This document shows, one piece after another, positions 44,159-55,169 of a stretch of 64,000 bases of DNA (positions are counted from its first letter, which is position 1; every line of letters starts with the position of its first letter). The stretch spans positions 868,001-932,000 of the forward strand of contig JAQJZZ010000012.1 in assembly GCA_030077755.1 (NCBI GenBank). The letters are read 5' to 3'. The position numbers and the translations under genes were made by a program. The notes under the pieces are model-generated. The model saw nothing but the letters and a program-made list of their open reading frames with translations. It searched no databases and had not been told where the DNA came from. The DNA comes from Filosporella fistucella. Its lineage: Eukaryota; Ascomycota; Leotiomycetes; Helotiales.

Positions 44159-45265
44159 TCATAAGAGAACTTGTAAAATAATAAAGCAGTCGTAAGTTGC
44201 AGCAAAAAAAAAATAAAAAGCAGTAATTTGATCAACCATCTCATACACAAGGTCTCTGTCTCGATCACTGTCTTTTGCTTTAAGTCCTTCCGTCATTGCC
44301 TTACTTGTCTCTGATGCAAATACCAAGGCAAGTGCGGTCCATACGAATACTAACATAATAGCCATTATCTGAAAGAACAAATTATGTACTTCGAGGCTTG
44401 CCATTTCCAGCCCTACACCATACGAACCCAATGGGAACACCACCAGTACTAGGAGTAGTATGGCTGGTACTACCACATCTTCGTAAGATGAACAATTCCA
44501 TGTCAAGAATCCTAGAGCAGGAATAGCAATTGCGTTACCAAGAATAAAAGTCGTGACGCAGGTCCATTGTGGTAAAGTATGATATGGCTCCCCAAGAATA
44601 TCTTTCAATGCTACAGCCGCGAACGAAAGCATGAACGCTACTGCTAGAGCAGTGGAGACGTATGGTAGACTAAGACGGCCTGTGGACTTTATTTGAGGTT
44701 CGGGTGTATCGGTTTGCGAACCGTTTTGTGCTTGAGGCCAAGCAACGAGAGCCTCGATGATTAGAAATGACCCAAGATACATCGATGCAACAATTTTGGT
44801 CCCTGTAACACCTTCACAAGCGTAGAGCTTAATAAGCTGCGAGACTGTTAAAAAGAACACAACAAGTCGAAATATTTGGTTTTTCTGTAAGTTATGAAGA
44901 CTGCCTTCGTTCTTGGGTCCGCCATGATAGAACCGGGATCGTAGATGCTGAGCGTGTGCCTTAGCCAAATCTTTGGGCGTGGTATGATAGTAACAGTAGG
45001 CCAGACGTGCGATAATGAAGATAGTATCAATAACACAAATAATAGGTGAGCTTCGAAGCATGAGGCAGACTGCTTCGGGTGCACCGCAGACTCGGCCGGC
45101 TGGTTGAGTCATAGAATTGATTGCAAATGGAACAAGGGCCCAAAAGGCCGACTGCCAGGAAACCGTCTGTGCATACTGCCCATAGGGCAGGGTACCGTTC
45201 GGTTGGTTGAAGGGGGAATCGGAAGGCGAACCCATATCTGAGTTTACCAACGAAGGATGAACCAC
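44159..45265 (-). CDS. Multi-pass membrane protein carried inside TIR element
   Basis: An intronless 368-aa frame with about eight hydrophobic helices (for example PIICVIDTIFIIARLAYCYY, IFRLVVFFLTVSQLIKLYA, STALAVAFMLSFAAVAL, VVVPAILLLVLVVFPLGSYG and IMAIMLVFVWTALALVFA). It starts MVHPSLVNSDMGSPSDSP, with no signal peptide but an early helix (WQSAFWALVPFAINSM). An Asn/Gly/Cys-rich loop (PAGRVCGAPEAVCLML) and the soluble segment LAKAHAQHLRSRFYHGG occur between helices. I recognise it only as a fungal integral membrane protein of unknown function. It lies wholly between the terminal inverted repeats; the lack of introns and of frame damage suggests it is intact. Confidence 0.7.
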   Translation of the reverse strand: MVHPSLVNSDMGSPSDSPFNQPNGTLPYGQYAQTVSWQSAFWALVPFAINSMTQPAGRVCGAPEAVCLMLRSSPIICVIDTIFIIARLAYCYYHTTPKDLAKAHAQHLRSRFYHGGPKNEGSLHNLQKNQIFRLVVFFLTVSQLIKLYACEGVTGTKIVASMYLGSFLIIEALVAWPQAQNGSQTDTPEPQIKSTGRLSLPYVSTALAVAFMLSFAAVALKDILGEPYHTLPQWTCVTTFILGNAIAIPALGFLTWNCSSYEDVVVPAILLLVLVVFPLGSYGVGLEMASLEVHNLFFQIMAIMLVFVWTALALVFASETSKAMTEGLKAKDSDRDRDLVYEMVDQITAFYFFFAATYDCFIILQVLL

Positions 45266-46107
45266 GCTAATCGTGTACGAGACTTTTAGATGATTGAATT
45301 GAAATATCGAGAGGAGCTACAAAAAGTAAATATGAGGCTGCTATAATAAATTGCCTGCCTTGAGCGTGTTTTGGTGGAAGGATAACTTTTTGCAACTAGA
45401 TTTCCGTTTGTTGAATACTTGATCATGTTTCTTACCCAGAGTCAACTGTTGGGCGGGCGTTCAGGGCGACACAGACTGAAATTCAACAGATGCGCGCGTC
45501 CACGTCACGACCTCGCTTAATCCAAGTCAGTAGGATGTTATTTGTCCGCCGATTTTGTTGGTTCCGCACAGGGCCACTATTTCTTTTCACTGAATTATAC
45601 TGTACGATGTCGACAACAAGAATTTTCTGGCAAGGTACGCGCAGCCGCAAATATTGCACCCACGAATTTCTTTTAAACTTTTACCGAGGTTTGCTAGGAC
45701 CACACCGCCACTGGTCATGATCCTTGATCGCTTGATTGGAGAAGGTATTAGTCTATGTGACGATGGGGTGTCCCATGGCCCGCTATAGCTACTATAACAC
45801 TGAGAGTAAACTTTTAGCATCGTGATCACACTCGGAAATCCACGTCTAATGGTTTTATGGGTAAATTGGGGGGAAAAGAGCTTAATGGTGGTGTCGCAAG
45901 TCGAGTAGCCTTGATATGAGTTAAAAGGAGGCTCTCTACAAAACAAGAGAGCGACGACGACGCAATGATAATTTTCAGAATTGATAAGTCAGAAGTGTTT
46001 AGGCGAGGTATGTAAAACATTTGACAACGAAAACAGATAGGAATTTCAACAGATTTATAGATTTACAGTTACTCGAACTCGAAGTACCTGTGTTCTGTCT
46101 CGTTACG

Positions 46108-46137
46108 GGGTGCGTCTCGGCACACAGGGACGGACGT
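46108..46137 (-). repeat. Right terminal inverted repeat
   Basis: Exact reverse complement of 42820-42849, followed by TA. Confidence 0.85.
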
Positions 46138-46139
46138 TA

Positions 46140-46716
46140 TGTACCTTAATTGCTGTACAGCTCTCGGATCTGAAATATCGGAACCAGAGACTAAGGTACT
46201 TCTCCTACTGCTTATTCGTATTTACTTCATGCGTTCGCTTTCGTAAGCAGGGCAAAAATTCACACAAGTTCATCTCTGCACTGCAAGAATAATGAAGACC
46301 GCAAATTTCATCTCTTCGTCATCAATTCATCATTCATATCTTCCAAAATCCCGCAATACCTTGACCCCTTCAGCACCATTTCCCCAAAATCTACATCCTC
46401 TGCAGCCATTCGCCACTCTCTCCCCAACCCCAAAATCTCAAATTTGCGCTCAACTACGAGCCAGGACACCTGGTGATAGTTTGCGTACTAACGACACACT
46501 CTCCCATCGTATTAAACGGACTTCCATCAGTACAGTGATTCGAGGGACAACATGCGATATGGTTGAAACCTCTGTTTGCGGCTCTATATCACAATTAACA
46601 TATTTTCAGGATTGAAGGGCACACATTTGAGCTCGAAGTCAAATTTGATGGATGATGTAAACCACTTACGAAGGACAATCTGTGTTTTCGCGACAGCAGT
46701 ATGCGGCTATAGATTG
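46140..46716. other. intergenic stretch right of the TIR element
   Basis: Frames of about 80-107 codons on the plus strand are low-complexity (Ser/Pro/Thr) and have no motif. No gene supported. Confidence 0.3.
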
Positions 46717-46905
46717 TTAGTAGGAATTCAATTTCATGGACGTATTGCTGGCATCGAGGGAGGTAGGAGAGAACATACTGCCAAATACGCCGAGATCAGT
46801 TGTAAGAGAGAGCGCAAATTTGGGTGATGGGAGAGCCAGAACCATCGTTTGAGCCGTAAAGACCGCAACCAAGAGCATCATAACTCCATATCTGACAATC
46901 GAAAG
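46717..46905 (-). CDS. Possible small secreted peptide
   Basis: From ATG 46905 a 62-residue frame starts MLSIVRYGVMMLLVAVFTAQ and has a likely signal-peptidase site after VLALP, leaving about 30 mature residues (SPKFALSLTTDLGVFG...). There are no cysteines. A GTAAGT donor further along the minus strand near 46670 hints at more exons. The signal-like start is the only support; it could be chance. Confidence 0.3.
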   Translation of the reverse strand, partial: LSIVRYGVMMLLVAVFTAQTMVLALPSPKFALSLTTDLGVFGSMFSPTSLDASNTSMKLNSY

Positions 46906-46992
46906 CATGATTGCGAAAGCGTCGATTGAAATTCTTATTTTAGCGATGGAGTCGAGTTTGAAGATGGTGGGGTAGTCACGATGGTAGCACAA

Positions 46993-48330
46993 GTAAACAA
47001 AAAACCCTCTTTCTAAAACGTTACCACCGTCCTCTTATACCCTCTCTCCCACCGCAGCCAGAGTACAACCGGGTACGTACCTGCCGTGCCTCAATTCACC
47101 AACTCCCATCCATCCACCTGATTATCCAAACTCCCTTCGCCTCGTCTACATGCCGAATTTGTACCACGATAATCAAATACACCAACACTCCTTCGTAGGC
47201 CCTCTGTCGAATCGGGAATCGTGGATTACTTGCAGCTAGGCTACGCCACGTTGTAAATGATGTGCAGATGCAGCTTGTGTGAGCTTCTGAGGGAGTTGGG
47301 CCAATCAGCCGGGGGAAACCAACATTAGATGGTGGTGCATAGGCTAAGTGCCGAAGCGAGAGGATTCGAAGGGATTTAGATGGGCGGTGTTATTAATCGG
47401 TGTAGAGCTGAGTAGTAGGTGGTAAGATGAGAGGATATGAAAGGTAGTGGTGTTGCAGGATGTAGATGGAAGGGGAAGCTGAAAAGTACTTACTTGGTGA
47501 AGAGGAGGGGAAGACTTAACTGCCGGCTCTGAATAGGGTCGTATTTGATGTGAAGATCTGATGGTACCATGGTGTCGGGATTGATGGCTGTTGGGTAAAA
47601 GGCTACGAGAATAGGATAAATCCGATTGTTCGGGCGAAGCCGCCGTTTGAGTGTAACATGATTCCACGGAAGTTCAATCACTTGCCACAAGTCCTGTACA
47701 GGGATGACAGTTGATAATGGACTGGACGAGGCATTATTCGAACTTTTTTTGCAACTCGCACATTAACTACCTTGCAGTCTCCGGTTGAAGGCAAGTGTGA
47801 GTAATATCTACCCAAAACCTAAGCAAGAAAGGTGCAGCTCAAATCGACATATGACCAAAGTGGGTAGCAAAAAGTGCATGCAAATGGTACTCTAGAGTAA
47901 TCAAAGAGTCAGATGGTTTCTCCATGTAGCGACAGGCGCAGGAACATACCAATAGGGAAAAGACAATAGCGCTTGGAGACTAATGCAAAGGTCAGAGGGG
48001 TAGGTAAGAGATGAGAAATAGGCGTAGATAAATCGTCCTTGGAAACGAGGAAAGGACTACCAAGAGAGAATTGCCTGATAGGAACTAAGACCCCAATCGA
48101 ATTGCTGAAGACACACATGTGGATTGAAGCTTGGTCATTACTATCCAAGTATCCTGTGGAATACTGATTGGTGTTCAAAGCTTCCTGTTGAATTATCCTC
48201 GTCTCATTCCTTCGTAAATGATTAATTCCATCCGTCAGTCGATATTACTTTCCATCCACTTGTACCAAATACGCCAGCCCATATGCCATCCTTTATTTAC
48301 GCATTCATTTTCCACCCTTCCCATTTTTTT
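46993..48330. other. intergenic stretch
   Basis: No supportable gene. A 107-codon minus-strand frame at 47344-47667 is Ser/His/Pro-rich and motif-free. Confidence 0.35.
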
Positions 48331-49560
48331 TTAGATCCATCCAAATACTGCCGCACCGACTAAAGCAACTGGTATCCAAACCAACAGACTTCCACCTTCT
48401 CCTCTCCAGCCCACCATTGCAGCGGTGCTATTGTACAAAAAGGCCGGCGTCCCTGTAACGTTGACTTTCTCATCTACACCGCAAACAACCTGACAGCCGG
48501 GCGTACCCTTTCTCTTTTGCAAGAACCCACCGGCTCCATGTTCATCTCTTCTATGTTTCGCTCCTCCATAAGGCCCACTCGTGTTATATACCAGTTCGAT
48601 CCACTGCAGCTGCAGATACGCTTGATCATAAAGAGTCATATTGCCGGTCCATACCCCGCCATCACTCCACATATTTAAGATCAGGCCAGCAGGATCTTTG
48701 GGTGTCTGGAAACTAATGTTCGCAACACTGATCCCATTCACATACCAGGCCGTCATCTTCGGCATCCAATCAACCCGATATGTATTCCATAGTGTCCAAT
48801 CTCTCTGTCCAGGATTTGTACTATTGACAGTCGCTTGTGGTTGTTCATTGCCTTCTTTATTGACCGAAGGTTGATTTGTGTATTGTACCTTATTTCGCGG
48901 CCCTTGCGTCAATATCTCAATGTCTGCTTCTTGAACATCTGAAGCTGTATCGCCAGCCAAATATGTAAAAAGTCCTGCGCAAGCTCCTGGCGATCCTATC
49001 ACTCGTGCCATGAACCGGGCAGACATGTAATGATAATTCTTCTCGTTCGAATCGATCTCGGCCGCAGATTGAAAGCCAGGCAGGCGAACGGTTCGTAGGG
49101 TGAGGTAGGTCGAGTAGTCAGGCGAGCTATCATTGCTCTTCTCTGCCAATTGTCAGCAGATTCAAAGGGGAGCAAGCTGAGACGTACCAATGTAGACATT
49201 GCTTGGAGAATTGACCATCGTAATTGGAGCACTGTTTGCTGCCTTGCTATCACTGTTATTCCAGTTCTGAATTGTCCAATCATTCCGCCAGTCTTGAGCC
49301 AAGAAGAAATCGGATGTTGCGAAGGCATTGGTAGCATTGGTTGCGTTTGTGCTCAGAGCTGGAACTGTTGCCGCTGGATTCGGGATATTTCTATAGTCGT
49401 GAAAGCGATGATATGCAAAATAACCTTGCGAGGAGCCATTTGTCCGAAAACAAGAGCATTGATCTCCATTATCTGTCTGTGCGGAGGCAAGACTCGAGAT
49501 GGTGAGAATCAAGATGGCAACGAGAGTCGAAGGCAACTCCATTGTAGATTTTGTGCGCAT
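48331..49560 (-). CDS. GH16-like glucanase/transglycosylase with C-terminal membrane anchor signal
   Basis: Secreted concanavalin-fold glycoside hydrolase acting on beta-glucan or related wall polymers. Exons 49560-49188 and 49142-48331 (45-bp intron) give 394 aa. A leader (LVAILILTISSLASA) is followed by a Cys/Asn/Thr-rich N-region, then YHYMSARFMARV, GLFTYLAGDT and the catalytic motif E196-A-D198-I-E200 in QEADIEIL. WTLWNTYRVDWMPKMTAWYVNG and ILNMWSDGGVW are typical of the family. A basic, Cys-containing stretch precedes a final hydrophobic segment (LLVWIPVALVGAAVFGWI), which may be a GPI signal or a membrane anchor. The second Met at 49542 is an equally good start. Confidence 0.88.
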
Positions 49561-49644
49561 GATAGATTAGATGGCCAAAGGTCGCAAGCAATATGGGGGA
49601 TAAATATTGAGGGAAGAAGTAAGAGCAAAAGCAACGAGTGAATA

Positions 49645-49660
49645 GTATATATAATATTGG
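49645..49660 (-). promoter_or_regulatory. TATA-like element of GH16 gene
   Basis: ATATTATATATAC on the minus strand, about 90 bases upstream of the predicted ATG at 49560. Confidence 0.4.
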
Positions 49661-51029
49661 TTTCTTCGACGGACCGGGATTGAGGCTGAGGAGTTTTATG
49701 AGCCACCAATTCTTAGCTGCGTCGCGCCAAAGCTACTGTAGTCTGGGTAGGAAAGAGAAGCATCATGCAGAAAGAGGATGATTGGGAATGAAAGGACAAA
49801 AGGGACAAGAGGAGAATAAAAACGAGGAATACCTCTGCGCTCGATGTGTGCTAGGTCTTCGACGGTGCTGTTGATACTGGATTGTCCGTCCGCAGACCTC
49901 GCTTTGTGTTTTGGCTGGGTGAAGCCATCGCATGTGTTTGGCGCATGAAACAACGCATCGTCGCGCTCGGGATAGGGTGGAAAGCCCCTGGTCTTAGTAC
50001 GGTGGCTAAGATCTGCGCTAACCCCAGAGGATGATCCTCCTAAAAATAGTTGCCGATCCGGCACAGAACCTTGGAACTTTATCTTCAGCACTTCACCTGA
50101 TCTGAATCACGAAATATTCATCTCGTTATCATTGAAATAGTCGATATCTGAACTATCTTGCACGATAAGGTACTCCTCAAGGATGGAGTTCTCTTGCCAT
50201 GAGAAAGATACTACTGCAGCTTCGCACCTGATTGCTCAAAACCCCATGCAATGGCACTCCTCTCAGCACAAAAGTTTGGATCAGCTCATCAACCCGTGTT
50301 ACTAGTGTGATCGGAAGCAATTGCTGAGGGTGTCCCTGTCCCTTCTTATACCGTGCTTGACTTATTATGATGTGGAATCTAATTTCACGCTATTCACCAT
50401 CTGGACATAGTATGCCTCCTTGGTAAAATGCTTGCGGGAATGATTTTTCGTCGTCCTTCATGTCCCCCGCAGCTCTATCAACAAGAGATAACTACCTATT
50501 TGATCTTTGTTGGCCACAGGACTAGCATTGGCGTAATTGCACATGGAAATTCGACAAATTGGACCTAAAGGGCGCATGGTAGAAAAGAAGATGGGGTGCA
50601 GACTCGGATTTTCCCTCCCTGTTCGTCATCTCAGTATCATGCCTTCAACACACCCGGAGCAATTTGTACAAGTTAAAAGTATATTTGATGGCACAACAGG
50701 TTTCTATTTTTTCCGAGTTTGGCCATTTTCAGTCAAGATCCAATAAATAGTCTCCAAGATTGAAAATAGTTGGAAGTCCCTTCTTTCCGCTGGTCACGTT
50801 ATTCCATGTAGTGTGGTGACTTCGTCTCTCAAGATTTCAGGAATTGATGTAAAATTTTATCCATTTCTATCAGACTAGAGATTATCTAGCTATTCGCTCC
50901 AGTCACCAGCATAGTAGACTATCATCCCCTCCTCCCACTTCACCACTTCTCCCAACCTGAGTACGATATCTTAGTATTTCCCTAGCCCCAAACCACCCTT
51001 AGACTTCACTACAACTGTCCAGAGATTCT
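49661..51029. other. intergenic stretch
   Basis: A 131-codon minus-strand frame (49696-50091) has mixed polar composition and one hydrophobic segment near its end but no motif; I do not call it a gene. Nothing else seen. Confidence 0.35.
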
Positions 51030-51236
51030 TCAGCGACGCCTCTTCTGTGCAAGATATGCAGAGTGGCACTCCGGACATCTTTGGCCAACGTCTCTATATT
51101 CTGGTGCCATTCTTTTTCCGCAGTGCCTACTAAGTCTTTTGCCTTCCTTGCAGAGGAGGATCTCAATCTCACCGAATTGGTCTCTATGTGGTTGTGAACA
51201 ACTACAGATATATGCTGTGTGAATTTCTTGACACAT
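51030..51236 (-). CDS. 68-aa cysteine-rich protein, copy 1
   Basis: A single-exon frame of exactly 68 residues starting MCQEIHTAYICSCSQPH and ending GQRCPECHSAYLAQKRRR. Cysteines are at 2, 11, 13, 29, 39, 54 and 57, with His17. Six of the seven align with the copy at 52101-52307, as do the GQRC-x-x-C and AYxAQ segments. The paired CxxC and spaced Cys/His suggest a small zinc-binding protein. There is no signal peptide, so it is probably intracellular. Function unknown; short proteins of this style occur in many filamentous fungi. Confidence 0.6.
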   Translation of the reverse strand: MCQEIHTAYICSCSQPHRDQFGEIEILLCKEGKRLSRHCGKRMAPEYRDVGQRCPECHSAYLAQKRRR

Positions 51237-52100
51237 GACGATTTGTTTTATTGTGTTGGAGGTGCTGATCTGGGCTTTAAGAACTTTTGGTACTCTAAGT
51301 CTGAGATGCGTTTAGATCCCTGCTTATTGAGTGGAAATGCCAAATTGAGGTGCTGTGTGATGTTCGGGGAGGAAGTTGAATGCTGAAAATATTTATAACT
51401 CAAGAGCAGATAGGAGTTTGTCCCACACTTTGCTTGAATCACATTTCTTGTGTGGGATTGCCATATACCATGAGAGCCCACTTGGAATAACAGAATCGAC
51501 TGAATCAATTGTCCTGGAACCTACGTCGAATAATTTGCGCATGATAGCTTGCTTAGTTCAGTCATGATATTTCTCACACCACTGTATGAAGTCAACGCGT
51601 GTTGTATCGAATTAACAGGATAAGTGTTTGCCATCCCCAACGCTTCGAAATTTTCTACATAAAATTTTCTCTATGTTATCACGCAAACGACTGGCATGAA
51701 TCTTTAGGACCATCACATAAGTTTTCGAAAGAAGAAAGGTGATCATACACACCTTTTTTCATTGAACATCGGCTTATTACTCTAATTACATCTCCCTGCC
51801 GCCGATCCATGTAAAATGGAAGGTTTTTAAGAACCAAGAGTTAATTTACATAAACTTCAGAGTTTGTTGATATCGAGTCTTGAATGCTATAAAATTGGTA
51901 TGGGGTTCCATTCAGTCTATGATCCTAGAAATTCTCTAGAAAAGCCCATTCTCCTCGTTGTCACTCAGTGTAACCCCTCCCTCGGACACTATGTTACATC
52001 CCCCTTACCTAGAAACACCCTATCGATCTATCTCATACCCATCTCTCATCCCAGGCATCAATCTCCTTGATACATCACCAACCCCTCCGCGCATCCTTTT
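51237..52100. other. spacer between the two cysteine-rich paralogues
   Basis: Promoter of copy 1 plus the 3' flank of copy 2. AT-rich, with no further coding frame of interest. Confidence 0.35.
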
Positions 52101-52307
52101 CTACCCTCTCATCTGAGCAGCATACGCTGCTCTGCAATCTGAGCATCTTTGACCGAGACGCCGATAAGTCCTTCCCTTGAAGGGGCACTCGTAACCACGG
52201 TGACGAGCACCATCGCAGTAGAGTACGTCTGGTTTTAACCAACCCCAATAGTATTGTGGCTTTTCGTGTCCGCAAAGATCGAACATAGTGTATACTTGAT
52301 CACACAT
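52101..52307 (-). CDS. 68-aa cysteine-rich protein, copy 2
   Basis: From ATG 52307 a single exon encodes exactly 68 residues: MCDQVYTMFDLCGHEKPQ ... GQRCSDCRAAYAAQMRG. Cysteines 2, 12, 31, 41, 55 and 58 and His14 align with copy 1, while most other positions differ, so this is an old tandem duplication or two members of a divergent family. The upstream in-frame extension to 52397 lacks the conserved start and is probably 5' UTR. Likely zinc-binding and intracellular. Function unknown. Confidence 0.65.
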   Translation of the reverse strand: MCDQVYTMFDLCGHEKPQYYWGWLKPDVLYCDGARHRGYECPFKGRTYRRLGQRCSDCRAAYAAQMRG

Positions 52308-52864
52308 TGTTGTTGTGTTAGCTGATCTGAAAAAGACTGAGTAAAGGTTTATTTGAGAGAATTTTTTGGATCTTCTGGGGTTTGTACTGTGTCTCAAGAG
52401 CCTCCTATGCTGTTAAGCCGTTGGTGTTCAAATTTGGGAAGAAGTGAAACTCGATGGAGTTACTTATAACTTGGAAGTGCTGATATTTTGTTGCGTCATT
52501 CCCTTGAATCAAATAGTTCTTGCTTGTGAATGCCAAATAGGTTCTGCGAGAAGGGACGGTAAAATCAAGTGATAGACTTCAGCAAATAGTTTGTGCTAGA
52601 ATCTGTGTAATTTCCTTTTCATGTGTCACTATTTTCAGGAGAGATAGCTCTCGAATCACTTATTGTACAAATTGATTGCATAATGTGATTTATTTACTCA
52701 ATAGTTCTGTGATTGTGTCCAGCACTGAGCGCCGAGTAAACTGGTACTCGAGATGATTCCCAGACTCCTCACCAGCGACTCGCACGACTCACTCTAATCG
52801 AACATGGGAGCTGACCAAAGAAGGTACCACTAGCTATGTACCGACCTTTCAGGCCCCAAGTTTA
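52308..52864. other. intergenic stretch
   Basis: No coding frame of note. Contains the promoter of copy 2 and the 3' flank of the phosphoesterase gene. Confidence 0.35.
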
Positions 52865-54093
52865 TTATACTAATAATATTTCCCCATCTTCGAGAGGATA
52901 AACATCAGTCCCATACGTTTCATTCAATCCCACTCTCTGCACCACCTCTCCCGTTTCCATCCTCACCCAAGTCTCCACTTCCATCTCTTGACCAAAAGTA
53001 AGTCGCAAGTTCCTACTTCCTCTCCTCCAATTGCCATATCCTCCGTAACCAGTGTGCTTACAGAAACACAGTAGCGGCAGCTTCTCCTCCGCTCTTGCAC
53101 ACCAAGAATCACCATGATCATGGCCACTGTACACTGAATGGACGCCCACTTCCACAAGTGCATTCATGAATGCTAAATCTTGACTTCCATCACCTTGTGC
53201 CGCTAACGGCACGTCGTCATTCAATCCAGGGAAGTGAGTTGATTCGTCGCCAACCTTCGGGAGAAGTTTGTTCTGAAGGTTCAGAAAAGCCGATGGTGGA
53301 ATATGTACGAAGGCTAAGGATGGTAATGCCTTCCCATATTTCTTCGTCAATTCCGCGTTCTCTTTCACGAACCAGGATGCTATGGAGGGTTCCACCCAGT
53401 TTGGTATTGTTTGTGAAGATGTGGAAGCTTGATATGGCGCTCCGCCTTGAGAATCGAAGAACCATAGGATTGCTAGGGGATTGCCGTCGCAGTACTTGGA
53501 CTGTGCATAGAGAGGCAGGTAGTAGTTGGTTATACCTGGAAGACCGGGTGGTGAATGCTGGGTATATGAAAGGTTGAATTTACGTTCCTCGAGAAATACA
53601 CCAGATCGAGAGAGGTTGAATTGAGAGTCATGGTTGCCATAGGTTGAAGCCCATGGAATTTTATGCTCCACGAGCGGTTGTACCACGACGTCAAGATACT
53701 TGGTGGAATTGGCGAGAAAAGTGTTTTCACCAGTAATAAGGTCGCCATCTGGAAATATTAAGTGCATATTCAAGTCTGAACTGATCGAGGAGAAATACTC
53801 AGAATCACGAAATCGGGGCTTTCGGAATCAAGGATATTATTCACAACCCTTGTTGAGTTAACATCTTGGTCAATTCCCCACCCACTTTCCTCCTCCCCGT
53901 AGTGTAAATCTGAAAATATCGCAACATGGAATTCATTTCGGGAATTGAGTCGCAGAAGAGGTTTGCTAGGGGGCTTGTTGTCATCTGATCGCGGGGTAGG
54001 GAGCGGAGTCGTTGCGAGCCATCTGGATACCAAATTGAAGAACAACATTGTACTGGTGCCTATGAAGGCCATCGGCTCCATCATGGAGCTCAT
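52865..54093 (-). CDS. Calcineurin-like metallophosphoesterase, Dcr2/purple acid phosphatase-like
   Basis: Two-metal phosphoesterase. Exons 54093-53799 and 53748-52865 (50-bp intron) give 392 aa. All the family motifs are visible: FSD62LH64YGE, N99GD101LITGE spanning the splice, YGN137H138D139, AFVHIPP and YSGHDHGDSWC. The hydrophobic N-terminus (FIGTSTMLFFNLVSRWLA) could be a signal peptide or anchor. This layout matches fungal Dcr2-type phosphatases, which act on proteins or small phosphoesters in the secretory route. A TATA-like sequence lies only a few bases upstream of this ATG, so a Met slightly downstream (8 or 16) may be the true start. Confidence 0.9.
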
Positions 54094-55169
54094 CTTTATA
54101 TACAAGAAGATGCATAAGCACCCTTTTCAATGCTAAAGCCCACTTTTGGGGATTATGAGGAACAATACTTGCAATTAGAGTGTCTTCCGAAGCGTGGCAC
54201 AACAAATGAACCTCATTGGTCAATTGTCTCAATGTAACGTGACCGAAGCTTTTTTGATAGGGGAATGAACAGATCGCTGACATGCTGTGCCCTAGCTCAA
54301 GTAGCAACTGGAAACTACCTGTTCTTATGGCTTATCTCAAGTACGAAAGTGTGTTCGTGGTAATGGTAGGATTTCTCAAGCGTTGCCACGGGCAGGACAA
54401 TAAGTCAAGGAGGCAAATGAAGGGCCAAGAAGACTGGAAGAAGATTCGTTAAACACAAAAGAATCGCAACAAATGTAGCCCTCCTATTGCATTCCGACCT
54501 CGATAAAAGACCCAGCAGTGTTTGATATGAACGTAGTCGTTGTGATACTTGATTTCCGAGCAATATGCAGCTGGTGAAATATCATAACGCAATGAAGTAT
54601 TCGAACTCAGGTAACAGTCTATGATCACCTAGAGGAGCTGGGAATGAAGGATCCCTTTAATCGATACTAAAAGCTTTATAAGTCTGCTCGTTGCGCCGAC
54701 CTCAAGGATATATGAGCGTCCTCCAATGCTCTTGCATCTCGCAAGCTAGCGTCAAGCAAGGTGCAGACTACATAGGTACGAAATGGACGCAAGTTCTCTT
54801 CTGCTTTTGCTTTGTATATGCATGGAAGTGCGGAATGGCCTTCAATGGCCAGAGACATGAGAAAATGATATTGTTTTGAGGAGGAAGGGAGAAGTTGAAA
54901 ATTCAGAACAATTTTCTTGAATGTCCATAGAAAAGATCCGCAACTGTTTTGTCCAGTGGAGATGCGACATCCTGTATCAAGAGCCATAGCACCCTAGAGA
55001 AGCTCAAACTAGAACACAGAATGAATAGGACACTTGATCCATTCACCCGTATCTATCGTTTCACATACTCAGTGGCTATTGGTGGTTGCGGGTGAAGATG
55101 TAAAATTTGGAGTTGTTCCAGGCGTGTTGAAATCGGGACAGCTGTTCCCTTTCGGCAGTCCAGCGTACG
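54094..55169. other. divergent intergenic stretch
   Basis: Lies between the divergent phosphoesterase and GH18 genes. Frames of up to about 110 codons on the minus strand have no motif. No RNA gene seen. Confidence 0.35.

Larger units (their letters stand above)
42820..46137. mobile_element. TIR-bounded 3.3-kb element with TA target duplication
   Basis: The left end starts ACGTCCGTCCCTGTGTGCC and continues GAGACGCACCC; the right end is its exact reverse complement over 42820-42849 and 46108-46137. After five less-conserved bases the arms match again (CGAGACA). Both ends are flanked by TA (42818-42819 and 46138-46139), the duplication made by Tc1/mariner/pogo-type transposases. Inside are a multi-pass membrane protein gene on the minus strand and a broken coiled-coil frame on the plus strand. 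No DDE/D transposase domain is recognisable, so it is probably non-autonomous or its transposase has decayed. Confidence 0.75.

Noticed and set aside
49696..50091. 131-codon minus-strand frame upstream of the GH16 gene
   Set aside because: Mixed composition without conserved features; length is within chance range for this much non-coding DNA.
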